A stretch of DNA of 64,000 nucleotides. It comes from Marinomonas aquimarina (lineage in GTDB: Bacteria > Pseudomonadota > Gammaproteobacteria > Pseudomonadales > Marinomonadaceae). The translations under genes and the position numbers were made by a program. Positions within the stretch are counted from its first letter, which is position 1. Each line of letters starts with the position of its first letter. The notes beneath the pieces were generated by a model. The model was not told where the DNA came from. It saw nothing but the letters and a program-made list of their open reading frames with translations, and did no database searches. Location of the stretch: positions 1 through 64,000 of the forward strand of contig NZ_FLOC01000006.1 of assembly GCF_900089755.1 (NCBI RefSeq), written 5' to 3'. Positions 53,095-62,720 of this stretch are shown here, one piece after another.

Positions 53095-54033
53095 TTACAA
53101 GCCTAACGCGCCTTTGACGGCCGCTAGACCCGGTTGGCCAGACGTTGTCGAGACGCCCTCGAGCCAAGTATCCAGCACAGTAGGATTGTTTTTGAGCCAT
53201 GTGCTGGCCGCTTCATTAGCCGATAGGCCTTCGTCCGTCATAGAGATTACGGTGTTCTCCATGTCCAGCGTAAATTCCATGTTCTGCAGGAGTTTAGCCA
53301 CATTGCCACACTCAGCGGCGTAGCCTTTACGGGTCACAGTATGAATGGTCGCACCGCCGTAATTTGGACCAAAATACTCATCGCCGCCAGAGAGGTATTT
53401 CAGATCAAAGTTAACGTTCATTGGGTGCGGTTCCCAGGCTAGGAAGACAATGCCCTTCTCGCGTTTCACGGCACGGGCTACCTGTGCCAGCATGGCTTGC
53501 TCACCCGATTCGACAATACGCCAATCGCCTAAACCAAAGTCGTTCGTGTCGACCATTTTCATTAGGTTTTGGTTGGCTGGCGAGCCTGCTCCAATACCGT
53601 AGATACGCTCACCGAAGTCCTTCGCGTGGGCTTGTAGGTCTTTAAAGTCATGCACACCTTTATCGTACATGTATTGTGGTACAGCCAGCGTGAATTTAAC
53701 GCCGGTTAGGTTGGTGCGAACGATGTCGAGGTTGTCTTGGTATTGGTCGATAAAGGCACTTTGTGCCGGCATCCAGTTGCCGAGGAAGACATCGATTTCA
53801 CCATTTTTGATGCTCTCAAAACCAATTGGAACCGCCAGTAGTTTGATATCCGTCTGGTAACCTAGGGCTTCAAGCACTGTGGTGGCTAAGCCATTGGTGG
53901 CGCCAATATCGGTCCAGCCTGGATCGGTCATGGTCACGGTTTGGCATTGCTCTGGTACAGCGGCAAAAGCGCCAGAAGCGGTGACTGAAACAAGGGTTGC
54001 GAGCATGGTTTTTTTAAAGCTCAGTGTTTTCAT
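53095..54033 (-). CDS. choX: Choline-binding periplasmic protein ChoX, copy 2
   Basis: The 312-residue paralogue is collinear with copy 1 (VPEQCQTVTMTDPGWTDIGATNGLATTVLEALGYQTDIKLLAVPIGFE against VPEQCQTVTLSDPGWTDITATNG), differing in the loop residues, so the two arose by tandem duplication. It has a signal peptide (TMLATLVSVTASGAFA, cleaved near residue 24). It lies 113 bases downstream of betC on the same strand, so choline sulfate hydrolysis and choline uptake are linked. Confidence 0.9.
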   Translation of the reverse strand: MKTLSFKKTMLATLVSVTASGAFAAVPEQCQTVTMTDPGWTDIGATNGLATTVLEALGYQTDIKLLAVPIGFESIKNGEIDVFLGNWMPAQSAFIDQYQDNLDIVRTNLTGVKFTLAVPQYMYDKGVHDFKDLQAHAKDFGERIYGIGAGSPANQNLMKMVDTNDFGLGDWRIVESGEQAMLAQVARAVKREKGIVFLAWEPHPMNVNFDLKYLSGGDEYFGPNYGGATIHTVTRKGYAAECGNVAKLLQNMEFTLDMENTVISMTDEGLSANEAASTWLKNNPTVLDTWLEGVSTTSGQPGLAAVKGALGL

Positions 54034-54115
54034 TTATCGTTTCCTCGTGATGTGAATGCTGTGACTGTCTTACATCGATTTTTCTACTATTTTGGGTCGA
54101 ACGATTTAACGCAAA

Positions 54116-54136
54116 GACGCGCCCAAAGGGCGCGTC
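54116..54136. terminator. Hairpin after betC
   Basis: GACGCGCCC and GGGCGCGTC pair around AAA; on the minus strand TTTGCG follows. It lies between betC and choX copy 2 and may attenuate readthrough. Confidence 0.65.
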
Positions 54137-54146
54137 TTGTTAGACA

Positions 54147-55673
54147 TTAGACAACTCGTGGGTAGCGAGACTTCGCTTCCAAATCGTCCAAATCAATATG
54201 GTTACGCATATACATTTCTGTCGCTGGGAAGTATGGCTGGTGATCCCAAGCGATATTGGTTTCGCCTTCGCCCATGGCGCGAACGATGAGACGACGGCGA
54301 CGTTGGCTGATTTTCACGGCCTCGGTAATGGCATCCGAATCCCAACGTTGCAGTGCTTCATCGCGGAAGGCTTTGACCACGTCAGCGTAACTGTCATCTT
54401 TGGCCAAGTTGTTTAGCTCAAGTGGGTCTTTGTTAAGGTCGTATAACTGGTCTGGGTCGATGGCACAGTGCACGTATTTGTATTGACCACGACGGATCAT
54501 GAACAATGGAGAAATGGCACCTTCACCACAGTACTCACCGATGACTTCGTCGTGACCGCCCTCTTTACCTTCAACGTGAGGTGTTAGAGTGCGACCATCG
54601 ATTGGCATGGCGTACTCTGTGCCAGCACCATCCGTTGCCCAATCGACGAAGGTTGGTAGCAAGTCCATGGTGGACACCGATTCTTTGACGCGTTTTGGCT
54701 GGAAGCGGTTTGGCGCAGACACGATCAGTGGCACACGTGCGGAGCCTTCAAAGTAAGACATCTTAAACCATAGGTTACGCTCACCCAGCATATCGCCGTG
54801 GTCACCTGAGAAGACAATGATGGTGTCTTCATCTAGGTTACAGTCTTTTAGGGCTTTCAATAGGCGGCCCACCTGATCGTCGACGTAGCTGCAGGCGCCG
54901 TAGTAGGCGTGACGCGCATTACGGATGTCTTCGTCGGTAATTTCTTGATCGTAGTAGGCAAACACGTCCTGTAGACGGCGAGAATGCGGATCTTGCTCGG
55001 CTTCAGGGATGCGTACTTTCGGTAGATCGATTTCATCGTGTTCGTAACGATCCCAGTACTCTTGCGTGATCGCATATGGGTCGTGTGGGTGCGTCATGGA
55101 TACGGTTAGGCAGAATGGACGCTCTTGTTTGCCGCGTGCGTAGTCGTATAGGTAGCGCTCGGCGTGGAATACCACTTCATCGTCGAAGTCTAGTTGGTTA
55201 CTGCGCACACATTTGCCGGCATCGGTCACCGATGACATGTTGTGGTACCAAGTTGGGCGTGTGTCTGGATCGTCCCAGTTTGGGAACCAACCGTAATCTG
55301 CTGGGTAAATGTCTGTCGTTAGGCGCTGCTCAAAACCGTGTAATTGGTCTGGGCCACAGAAGTGCATTTTACCTGACAGCGCTGTCTGATAGCCCTTCTC
55401 ACGCATGTAGTAAGGGAACGTTGGGATGTCTGCAGGGAAATCTGCTGCGTTATCCCAAGCGCCGATGCGTGTTGGCAATTGGCCGGTCATAAGTACATAG
55501 CGTGAAGGGGCACACAAAGGACTGTTGGTGTAGGCCGAGTCGAAGACCACGCCACGTTCCGCTAAAGAGGCTAGGTGCGGCACTTTTGCTGTTTTACCGC
55601 CGTAGAATGGTAGCGCGGAAGCGGCCATTTGGTCGGCCATAATAAATAAAATGTTGGGTTGTTTGTTAGACAT
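54147..55673 (-). CDS. betC: Choline sulfatase
   Basis: BetC hydrolyses choline-O-sulfate to choline and sulfate. The 508-residue sulfatase has MSNKQPNILFIMADQMAASALPFYGG at the N-terminus, the formylglycine Cys in SPLCAPSRYVLMTGQ (Cys54, as in Sinorhizobium BetC), FSGDHGDMLGERNLWFKMSYFEG and the C-terminal WDHQPYFPATEMYMRNH typical of choline sulfatases. ATG 55673 has GGAG nine bases upstream. The LysR gene is divergent and choX lies downstream. Confidence 0.94.
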   Translation of the reverse strand: MSNKQPNILFIMADQMAASALPFYGGKTAKVPHLASLAERGVVFDSAYTNSPLCAPSRYVLMTGQLPTRIGAWDNAADFPADIPTFPYYMREKGYQTALSGKMHFCGPDQLHGFEQRLTTDIYPADYGWFPNWDDPDTRPTWYHNMSSVTDAGKCVRSNQLDFDDEVVFHAERYLYDYARGKQERPFCLTVSMTHPHDPYAITQEYWDRYEHDEIDLPKVRIPEAEQDPHSRRLQDVFAYYDQEITDEDIRNARHAYYGACSYVDDQVGRLLKALKDCNLDEDTIIVFSGDHGDMLGERNLWFKMSYFEGSARVPLIVSAPNRFQPKRVKESVSTMDLLPTFVDWATDGAGTEYAMPIDGRTLTPHVEGKEGGHDEVIGEYCGEGAISPLFMIRRGQYKYVHCAIDPDQLYDLNKDPLELNNLAKDDSYADVVKAFRDEALQRWDSDAITEAVKISQRRRRLIVRAMGEGETNIAWDHQPYFPATEMYMRNHIDLDDLEAKSRYPRVV

Positions 55674-55813
55674 TGTGTCACACTCCAATAACGCAATTAA
55701 ATAAGTTGGATTAATGTTTCCTTTGGTGCTGAATCCGTTATGAACACTAGATTGAACCTTATTTTTTATGCTGTAAACTGACTGAAATTTTATGAGTAGG
55801 ATAAGTTGAGCTT

Positions 55814-56719
55814 ATGTATTCAGAAAACGACATGCCGCCATTGCAAATGCTGGTGGTGTTTGAATCCTCGGCGCGCCATTTAAGCTTTACCGCCGCGGCC
55901 CGTGAGCTGGGCACGACGCAGCCAGCCATTAGCCAGCAGGTCAAAGCATTAGAAGCGTTTTTGCAGACGCCTTTATTTCGTCGCGTCTATCGTGGTGTGG
56001 AGCTCACCGATGAGGGGCATATCTTGCTTAAAACGACGCAGTCGAGTTTCACCGAGATACGCAAAGTCATCAGTTTTATTCGCAACAAACAGAAAAAGCC
56101 GCGCATTAATGTGGCCACTGACTTTGCGTTTGCCGCCTATTGGCTGATGCCGCGCTTGCCGGAGTTTCGTAAGCAATTCCCTGATGTGGACATTCGCCTA
56201 CATACGTCCCAACGCACCGCCGATGTTGCTTTACAAGACATTGATCTAGCGATTCTTTTTAGCGATGGCGGACAAAAAGGCTTTGTCTCGCAAAAGCTGT
56301 TTGATGAGGTCGCCTTTCCGGTCTGTAGCCCGAAGTTATTGGAAGAGTATGGCCCCTTTGATTCGCTAGAAGACATCACCCGTGCACCGTTGTTAAAACT
56401 GCACGCGGAGCCAGAAGAAAAGTGGATGGTGTGGGAGAAGTTGTTCGAGCAGCACAATATGCTCTGGTCGCCGTCACAAACGGTCATGGAATTCGATAAT
56501 TACACCCTACTGGTGCAAGCCGCGATTGCGGGCCAAGGGGTGGCGTTAGGCTGGGGCTCTTTGCTGGATGATATGCTTGAGGCAGAGCTACTGCTGGCCT
56601 TCCCACAGTTCGTCACCCATTCCTCTAATGGTTACTATAGCGTGGTGCCGGTGGCCCGCGAAGACAACAGCATTGTGTGTCAATTTAGGGATTGGTTACA
56701 CCAGCAAAGCTTATGTTAA
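55814..56719 (+). CDS. LysR-family regulator of choline sulfate utilisation
   Basis: The 301-residue LysR protein of the GcvA-like group has an HTH at residues 8-65 (PPLQMLVVFESSARHLSFTAAARELGTTQPAISQQVKALEAFLQTPLFRRVYRG) and the effector domain INVATDFAFAAYWLMPRLPEFRKQFPDVDIRLHTSQ, as in regulators found beside betC. It is divergent from betC, 140 bases away, so activation of betC by choline or choline sulfate is likely. Confidence 0.88.
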   Translation: MYSENDMPPLQMLVVFESSARHLSFTAAARELGTTQPAISQQVKALEAFLQTPLFRRVYRGVELTDEGHILLKTTQSSFTEIRKVISFIRNKQKKPRINVATDFAFAAYWLMPRLPEFRKQFPDVDIRLHTSQRTADVALQDIDLAILFSDGGQKGFVSQKLFDEVAFPVCSPKLLEEYGPFDSLEDITRAPLLKLHAEPEEKWMVWEKLFEQHNMLWSPSQTVMEFDNYTLLVQAAIAGQGVALGWGSLLDDMLEAELLLAFPQFVTHSSNGYYSVVPVAREDNSIVCQFRDWLHQQSLC

Positions 56720-56739
56720 GCGCTGTGCTTGAGGCTAAA

Positions 56740-56763
56740 GTAGCGCACTTTTCCGTGCGCTAC
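56740..56763. terminator. Convergent terminator
   Basis: GTAGCGCAC and GTGCGCTAC pair around TTTTCC, between the LysR gene and the TM2 gene. On the minus strand TTTAG follows. Confidence 0.65.
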
Positions 56764-56773
56764 GGCTCAGATA

Positions 56774-57214
56774 TTAGAACCAACCTTTTTGGCCTTCTAC
56801 GTAGGTACGGTCAAATTCTTCATTGCTTTTAAGTAGGTAAATAATGAACTCTACGAACGCAATGATACCGATAACCAATGTTGGGATGCCCGCAAGAATA
56901 ATTCCGAAGATCGCAACCAGTAGCATGATTAGGCCTTGTTTTTTGTAGCCTAGATAAAACTTATGTACGCCAAAAGTGCCTAAGAAAAACGCTAAAATCG
57001 CCGCAGGAATGCGTTTTTCACCACTAGAAGCACTGCTTTGTGGGTATACTGCAGAGGCGTTCGTTTCGCTACCGGTGAAATCGACGTCCATGCCAGACTT
57101 TGGCAATGAACTTCCTTTCCACTCACTGATCTCCATATTGTAGCGGTTGCCATCAGCGCCAGAGATAACCGCAATGCGGCTCGTTTCATTGAATTCTAAA
57201 ATATTACCTTTCAT
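56774..57214 (-). CDS. TM2-domain protein
   Basis: The 146-residue protein has an N-terminal small beta domain (MKGNILEFNETSRIAVISGADGNRYNMEISEWKG) and a C-terminal TM2 domain: RIPAAILAFFLGTFGVHKFYLGYKKQGLIMLL, then GIPTLVIGIIAFVEFIIYLL, with the conserved GxxGxHxFYLG turn and two membrane helices. The function of bacterial TM2 proteins is unknown. It has no clear operon partner; it is divergent from a MocR gene. Confidence 0.85.
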   Translation of the reverse strand: MKGNILEFNETSRIAVISGADGNRYNMEISEWKGSSLPKSGMDVDFTGSETNASAVYPQSSASSGEKRIPAAILAFFLGTFGVHKFYLGYKKQGLIMLLVAIFGIILAGIPTLVIGIIAFVEFIIYLLKSNEEFDRTYVEGQKGWF

Positions 57215-57439
57215 ATCCTTAATGCTCCATGATTAGGTATGTGCAGTATGAAAGGGGTAGGCGGGAGCCATTTGGCGATGAAAATCCTATCATACTGCTA
57301 TCCATAGCACGCCAAACGGGATGACTGTCCCACAAGCAGAATATTAATGTCAATCTTTTGTCATTAATGTGTATAGATAGTGCTCGTTAGTCTTCTGGCG
57401 CACATATTTATAGGAAAGGGTTAATAAGGACCAGACCAG

Positions 57440-58849
57440 ATGATCGCTAGCCTCTCTCTTAGCCTTGAGGAAAACGGCACGCCGCGTTATCAGCAACTGC
57501 GTCAGCAGTTGCTGATGGCGATGGATCAGGGGCGTTTACAGGAAGGCGACCAGCTGCCCTCCAGTCGGGCGTTGGCGCAAATGCTGGGGGTGTCCCGCAG
57601 TGTGGTGGTGCAAGCCTACGAAGAATTGATTGCCGAAGGGGTTTTGACCACACAGCCCAAACGCGGTGTGTTTGTGGCCCAGCATACCTTGTTGCAAGCG
57701 CCGAGATCTCGTGCCGTCAAGACAGCGGCGGATGCCTCCTACGAGCGTTTTGATTCCGGCGTTGATGTTAGCGTGTTTCCCAACAAGAAATGGGCGGCCA
57801 GTATGCGTCGCGCTTGGTTAAATCCAGATCCTAAGTTGTTAAAAGGCGAATACGAAGCGGGCTATCCGCCCCTGCAGCGGGCCATTTGTGATTACCTGTA
57901 CGCGTTACGCGGACTGGAATGCGTGCCGGAGCAAGTTCTATTGGTGGCGGGAAACCATGATGCTTTAACGCTACTGCAGCACACGTTAGCCGACGATGTT
58001 GAACAATGGCTGCTGGAAAACCCCACTTACCCTCCTCTTCGAGAAAGCTTTGCCGCACAAACGTGCCAAGTATTGCCCGTTTCCGAGCAAGGCTGTGCTC
58101 CGCCAACCACAAGGCTTGCTTGGGCTGCGGTGTTAACGCCTAACCGACAATATCCATTGGGTATTTGTGCTAATCCGACCACCCGCGACGCTTGGTTAAA
58201 TGCCCTGGCAGACGGTCACAATTTTGTCATAGAGGACGATTACGATAACGAATTTTTATATCAAGGCGGCCTCTCTAAGCCTTGGTTTCAGGCGGCGCAA
58301 CATCGCCCCGGCACCTGTGAGCGCGTGTTTTATATCGGCAGCTTCTCCAAGGTATTGTTCCGCGGGCTGCGTTTAGGATTCATTGTTGCGCCCTTAAGCC
58401 AAGTTTCTGCCTTGCGCCACAGCCAAAAGGAATTGGGTCTATTTGCCTCGCAAACGCTGCAGCCCGTCGTCGCAGACTTTATGGTCAATGGCGCTTTTTA
58501 TCGTCACTTGAACCGCATGCGGCGTCACTATCGTGCGAAACGCGATTATCTATTGCAGCTGCTGGCGGCACACCTCCATCCTTGGTTCGTTTGGCACAAG
58601 CCAAATGGCGGCCTGCACATAGTGACTTATGTCAAAGAAGAATTTTCTAGTGAGCAATGGTGTCGTGAATTGAACGGGGGCTGTTTGCAGAGCGGTCTAA
58701 GATTATCCTGGCTTCAGCAGCATTATGCTGAACAGGAGACGGCCCCAAAAGGACTGGTGTTAGGCTTTTCGGCTCCGACCGAAGAGCAGTTACAAGCTTG
58801 GATAAAACGTATCGCAGAGGTGTGCCAGTCACTCTCTGAGAAGTTGTAA
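57440..58849 (+). CDS. MocR-type regulator (GntR HTH plus aminotransferase fold)
   Basis: The 469-residue protein has a GntR winged helix (residues 10-75: GTPRYQQLRQQLLMAMDQGRLQEGDQLPSSRALAQMLGVSRSVVVQAYEELIAEGVL) and a PLP-dependent aminotransferase class I domain with VLLVAGNHDALTLLQ, EDDYDNEFLYQG and the PLP lysine in GSFSKVLFRGLRLGF (about residue 303). MocR proteins such as PdxR and GabR sense PLP or amino compounds. GGACCAG upstream of the ATG is a weak site. The likely target is itself or the divergent TM2 gene. Confidence 0.9.
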   Translation: MIASLSLSLEENGTPRYQQLRQQLLMAMDQGRLQEGDQLPSSRALAQMLGVSRSVVVQAYEELIAEGVLTTQPKRGVFVAQHTLLQAPRSRAVKTAADASYERFDSGVDVSVFPNKKWAASMRRAWLNPDPKLLKGEYEAGYPPLQRAICDYLYALRGLECVPEQVLLVAGNHDALTLLQHTLADDVEQWLLENPTYPPLRESFAAQTCQVLPVSEQGCAPPTTRLAWAAVLTPNRQYPLGICANPTTRDAWLNALADGHNFVIEDDYDNEFLYQGGLSKPWFQAAQHRPGTCERVFYIGSFSKVLFRGLRLGFIVAPLSQVSALRHSQKELGLFASQTLQPVVADFMVNGAFYRHLNRMRRHYRAKRDYLLQLLAAHLHPWFVWHKPNGGLHIVTYVKEEFSSEQWCRELNGGCLQSGLRLSWLQQHYAEQETAPKGLVLGFSAPTEEQLQAWIKRIAEVCQSLSEKL

Positions 58850-58929
58850 GGATTATTCGAGCTTTGTGTGGACAAATCTAAATGAGAATTGTTATTATTT
58901 GTTTGCGCTGAATTTCGTGGAGGTATCCG

Positions 58930-59322
58930 ATGGAAAACTGGAAGCAATACATTGTAGCGGGCAATCAAGCCTTTCAACAGGGCGACAATCTAGTCGCGAT
59001 CACCTGCTACCAACAAGCGTCAACGCGGGCGCGACAGCAACTTGGTCACTGGTATGACACCCAAGCGGTGTTGTCCGCATTAGTGTTGAGCGATTTAAAA
59101 GTAGCGGAAGTTCAATGCCGCTTGGAGCGTTTTGAAGAAGCAATCGACACCTACTCCACCCTAAGTTTGGAGTTGCGTCGATTCCAATGCTGCTTTGCCC
59201 CAAGCAACCCGATCACCAGCATTGTGACGCAAGCGCTGAATAGCGTGAAACAAGAGTTTATTAACCTGACCAAAGTGTACGCCTACGATATTTTATACGC
59301 TTCCAAGCGTAGTCCTGTGTAA
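58930..59322 (+). CDS. Small helical protein, DUF2753-like
   Basis: The 130-residue protein opens ENWKQYIVAGNQAFQQGDNLVAITCYQQASTRARQQL and then has three helix pairs, a TPR-like outline resembling the DUF2753 family known mainly from marine gammaproteobacteria. It has no signal peptide or membrane segment, and the function is unknown. GGAGG precedes the ATG. A terminator hairpin follows. Confidence 0.65.
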   Translation: MENWKQYIVAGNQAFQQGDNLVAITCYQQASTRARQQLGHWYDTQAVLSALVLSDLKVAEVQCRLERFEEAIDTYSTLSLELRRFQCCFAPSNPITSIVTQALNSVKQEFINLTKVYAYDILYASKRSPV

Positions 59323-59363
59323 GCGATTATTAGCGGAACCCCTTCAAACCTGCCGTTAATAGC

Positions 59364-59394
59364 ATCGAAAAGTGGGCAAACTAGCCCACTTCGA
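59364..59394. terminator. Terminator hairpin
   Basis: ATCGA-AAGTGGGC and GCCCACTT-CGAT pair around AAACTA. It ends the transcript of the DUF2753-like gene. The following about 220 bases to the next gene hold no recognised feature. Confidence 0.65.
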
Positions 59395-59620
59395 TATCTT
59401 ATCTATTGTTTTCCAGTATTGCTTCGTCAGCGCTCATCCGCTGCCAAGCGCTGTTCAGTGCGCCTGCCCATTAATCTCACTTATAATGTTACTGCGCTGG
59501 CGAGTAACCTAAGAAACCAGTAAAACGACCTATTTTGGTGCAAATCTGGCGTGTTTTGTCCGACCGTTTAATGATCATCTCGGTAGAATCAAGTTTTTAC
59601 CCCATCAGATAGGAGGGCAC

Positions 59621-60223
59621 ATGGACGGCAACGTAAAACTACTCTTTAGCGGCATCGCGATTATCTTAGCCATGGCGGGCTTTGTGCCTTATATCGTGGC
59701 GATCTTGCGTGGCCAAGTGAAGCCGCATGTGTTCTCTTGGGTGATCTGGGGCATTACCACCACCATTATCTTCTTTGCGCAGCTGGAAGCTGAAGGCGGT
59801 GTGGGGGCGTGGCCGATTGGTTTATCGGGCTTTGTTACCATCTTGGTGGCGGTCTTGGCGTATGTAAAACGCGGCGATTCGACCATCACTCGATCCGATT
59901 GGTGGTTTCTGATCATTGCCTTGGCGTCTTTGCCACTCTGGTACATCACCAATGATCCCCTGTGGACCGTGATTATTCTAACCACGGTGGATATGTTTGG
60001 TTTTGGGCCAACCTTCCGCAAGGCGTATCATCGCCCGTTTGAAGAGAGCCGACTGTTCTTTATTATTCTCATTCTACGTAATGCCTGTTCAGTGGTGGCG
60101 TTAGAAGCTTACTCGGTGACTACGGTATTGTTCCCCTTTTCACTGGCGGCCGGTTGTTTGATTTTGTTGGTGATTTTGCAGTATCGCCGTATGGTGCTTA
60201 CGGCGGCTAGTTCGGGGGGCTGA
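59621..60223 (+). CDS. Integral membrane protein of unknown function
   Basis: The 200-residue protein has about six hydrophobic segments and two similar halves: VPYIVAILRGQVKPHVFSWVIWGITTTI, with a Trp-Gly-Ile-Thr turn, and later WTVIILTTVDMFGFGPTFRKAYHRP. This recalls PQ-loop or SWEET-like transporters, but I do not assign it. GGAGGG lies seven bases before the ATG. The last codons (SSGG) and the TGA are encoded by the left arm of the palindrome that separates it from the convergent MocR gene. Confidence 0.65.
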   Translation: MDGNVKLLFSGIAIILAMAGFVPYIVAILRGQVKPHVFSWVIWGITTTIIFFAQLEAEGGVGAWPIGLSGFVTILVAVLAYVKRGDSTITRSDWWFLIIALASLPLWYITNDPLWTVIILTTVDMFGFGPTFRKAYHRPFEESRLFFIILILRNACSVVALEAYSVTTVLFPFSLAAGCLILLVILQYRRMVLTAASSGG

Positions 60224-60276
60224 CCCCATCAATGACTAAGTTTACGTAACCTGCTTTAGGTATGGGGTCAGCCCCC
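60215..60276. repeat. Palindromic element at a convergent junction
   Basis: GGGGGCTGACCCCAT (60215-60229) and ATGGGGTCAGCCCCC (60262-60276) are perfect 15-base arms around a 32-base loop. The left arm contains the stop of the upstream gene; the right arm abuts the stop of the MocR gene at 60277. Related motifs occur at 62721-62850. It probably terminates both genes. Confidence 0.8.
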
Positions 60277-61683
60277 TTAGTGATTAATCAATTGGCACAG
60301 GCGCAGTAATTGCGCCTGTGCACTATCGCTATCTATCTCTAGGTAGAGGGGCCAGCCGCAGTTAATCCGCAAGCAGTCATTATAATCAGGGTGGGTGCTG
60401 AAGCAGCTACCGCGACGAATATCGACGCCGATTTTCTGAGCTTCATCGGCCAGTTGATCGGTCTCCAAGCCTGGGATTCTGATCCAGAGTACCAAGCCTC
60501 CTTGAGGCGCGCTGATCTGGGCAGAAGCGGGTAAATGCTCCGCCAACAACTGTCGATATTGATGTGCTTGGGACTGCAGAATAGGGCGCACCTTATTGAT
60601 ATGGTTACGATAATCACCGCACAGGATAAACTCCGCAATGCAGGCTTGCACCAAGCTATTGATGCCCATGCTGGTGTGGCTATGGTGGCCGTAAAACTGG
60701 TCAAAGTAGCGTCCTGGTAAACACCAACCTAGTCGCAAGCCTGGGGCTAAGGTCTTGGATATGGAGCTACACCAGAGGATGTAACCGTCCTTGTCCCAAT
60801 ACTTCGCTGGCAGTGGCTTGTCCTTTTGATGGCTTAACTCGAAGTAAACATCGTCTTCAATAATCGGCAGCTGATATTTGGCGGCTAGGCGGGCGATGGC
60901 TTGTTTTTGCTCCGCTGGAAGGGTAATGCCAAGAGGGTTCAAATGAGTCGTGCTAAGCAAGGCCGCAGAGACTTTTTGCTGTGCAAAACACGTTTCTAGC
61001 GCTTCAAGGTCAATGCCTGCGTGGGTCACTGGGATCTCGATAATGTGACGCTTTAATGTGGTCAATAAATCCAATAAGCCGCTAAAACAGGGCGAGCACA
61101 CCGCGATCGTATCCTGTGGCTCGCTCAAACACTCAAGGGCGCTACGCACGGAATCCAAGCTTGAGTTAGTTATCACCAATTCATCCGCATTAAACGGAAA
61201 ATGATTGTCACGAAAGTGGCCCGCTAGCGCTTGGCGTAAGCTAGCCAGCCCTTGTGCTTCTGGGTAGCTAAACATGCTTTGGCTAGCGCGTTGAGTCACT
61301 CGTTTAATGGTGCGCGTAAGCTCCATTTCCGGCAATAAAGCTGGCGCGAGCAGGGAAGTACCCAAGGGTGCAAAGCCGCTTAAACCACTGTCATAACCCT
61401 TTTTCGGGGCAAAGCGGCTAGGATCCCGCGGCGTGAGTGAATGACTCGATAAGGGCGGAAATTCGGCAATCTGGCTGCGATTGGCGACAAAATAGCCCGC
61501 TTGAGGTCGAGCATAGATCCAGCCACGATCTTCCAAATAGCCATAGGCTTTGCCGGCGGTGGTCAAACTCACACCGTGTTGCTGTGCCAATTGGCGCAGA
61601 GCAGGCAGACGTGCGCCCACTGGTAAACGCTCGCTGACAATGTCGTCGATAAAGCTTTGCGCTAAGGATTCGTAAAGGGTCAT
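60277..61683 (-). CDS. MocR-type regulator (GntR HTH plus aminotransferase fold)
   Basis: The 468-residue protein has an N-terminal winged helix (MTLYESLAQSFIDDIVSERLPVGARLPALRQLAQQHGVSLTTAGKAYGYLEDRGWI) and an aminotransferase domain with GLASLRQALAGHFRD, EDDVYFELSH and the PLP lysine in SSISKTLAPGLRLGW (about residue 310). ATG 61683 is chosen; the longer frame to 61836 would cross into the promoter of the exporter gene. It is divergent from the EamA-type exporter, which it probably controls in response to an amino compound. Confidence 0.9.
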   Translation of the reverse strand: MTLYESLAQSFIDDIVSERLPVGARLPALRQLAQQHGVSLTTAGKAYGYLEDRGWIYARPQAGYFVANRSQIAEFPPLSSHSLTPRDPSRFAPKKGYDSGLSGFAPLGTSLLAPALLPEMELTRTIKRVTQRASQSMFSYPEAQGLASLRQALAGHFRDNHFPFNADELVITNSSLDSVRSALECLSEPQDTIAVCSPCFSGLLDLLTTLKRHIIEIPVTHAGIDLEALETCFAQQKVSAALLSTTHLNPLGITLPAEQKQAIARLAAKYQLPIIEDDVYFELSHQKDKPLPAKYWDKDGYILWCSSISKTLAPGLRLGWCLPGRYFDQFYGHHSHTSMGINSLVQACIAEFILCGDYRNHINKVRPILQSQAHQYRQLLAEHLPASAQISAPQGGLVLWIRIPGLETDQLADEAQKIGVDIRRGSCFSTHPDYNDCLRINCGWPLYLEIDSDSAQAQLLRLCQLINH

Positions 61684-61827
61684 GGCGTTGATCTGTTCTC
61701 TTACAAAAGACAGTCTTTTAAATTGTACTCTTATTTTTATTAAAAATTGAATCTGCTCTCTTAGCAAGCCCAGCACCATACTCAGTCCTGACTTATTGGC
61801 AACTGCGACGACAGAGGAGGACAAATC

Positions 61828-62712
61828 ATGACGCAAAAGGATAGCTTGTTGTTGGTGTTATTGATGGCGCTGTGGGGGTTTAACTTCAGTGTGATCAAAC
61901 TAGGGGTCAACAATATCGACCCATTTCTACTGACCGCTTTGCGCTTTACGCTGGCGGTGCTGCCGCTGATTTTCTTTGTGCGCCGGCCGAATGTGCCATG
62001 GCGTTATCTGATGGCTTATGGCTTAACCTTTGGTGTCGGCGTATGGGGGCTGACGACCTTGTCAGTGGGCGCGGGTGTTTCCTCTGGCTTGGCATCCTTG
62101 CTGCTGGATATGAGCGTTATCAGCAGCTTGTTAGTGGGTCGTTACTTACTCAAGGAGCAAGTCACCGTCAGCAAGGTACTCGGCTCAGCGCTGGCACTGT
62201 TGGGCTTAGGCATTATTATCTGGAACCAAGAAGGCACCGTAACGGCGTTAGGCTTAGTGCTGGTGCTCTGTGCCTCGGTGTTTTGGAGCATTAATGGCTT
62301 AATCGTCAAACGCTCTGGCACCCGCGAAATCTTCGCCTTTAATATCTGGGGCATGGCCTTCGCGCCGCTGCCATTACTGTTATTAGCGCTGAGCGTCAGC
62401 GGCCCAGACTCGGTGATGCAGTCCTTCACCGAGATGAACGCTTCAGTGCTGTTTTCTGCCGCCTTCCAAGCTTACCCAACCACACTGCTGGGCTACTGGT
62501 TCTGGAATAAAATGATCGTCAAATACTCCGTCTCAAGCGTCGCGCCCATGACCTTGCTGGTACCGGTATTTGCCCTAATCGGCGGTTACTTGTTCTTTGG
62601 GGAAAGTTTAGATGCGGCACAAAGCATAGCTGCGGTGGTGATCTTGTTAGGTGTGGCAGTCAGTGAGATGAAACTGCCCAAAGGACGGGGTGTGGCGGTG
62701 AAATTAGGCTAG
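61828..62712 (+). CDS. EamA/DMT-family exporter
   Basis: The 294-residue membrane protein has ten hydrophobic segments arranged as two EamA repeats (LMALWGFNFSVIKLGVNNIDPFLLTALRF, then VLVLCASVFWSINGLIVKRSG). Relatives export amino acids such as cysteine and O-acetylserine. GAGGAGG precedes the ATG. It is divergent from a MocR regulator, a common arrangement for amino-acid exporters, so its substrate is probably an amino acid or amine. Confidence 0.88.
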   Translation: MTQKDSLLLVLLMALWGFNFSVIKLGVNNIDPFLLTALRFTLAVLPLIFFVRRPNVPWRYLMAYGLTFGVGVWGLTTLSVGAGVSSGLASLLLDMSVISSLLVGRYLLKEQVTVSKVLGSALALLGLGIIIWNQEGTVTALGLVLVLCASVFWSINGLIVKRSGTREIFAFNIWGMAFAPLPLLLLALSVSGPDSVMQSFTEMNASVLFSAAFQAYPTTLLGYWFWNKMIVKYSVSSVAPMTLLVPVFALIGGYLFFGESLDAAQSIAAVVILLGVAVSEMKLPKGRGVAVKLG

Positions 62713-62720
62713 GGTGGTGA

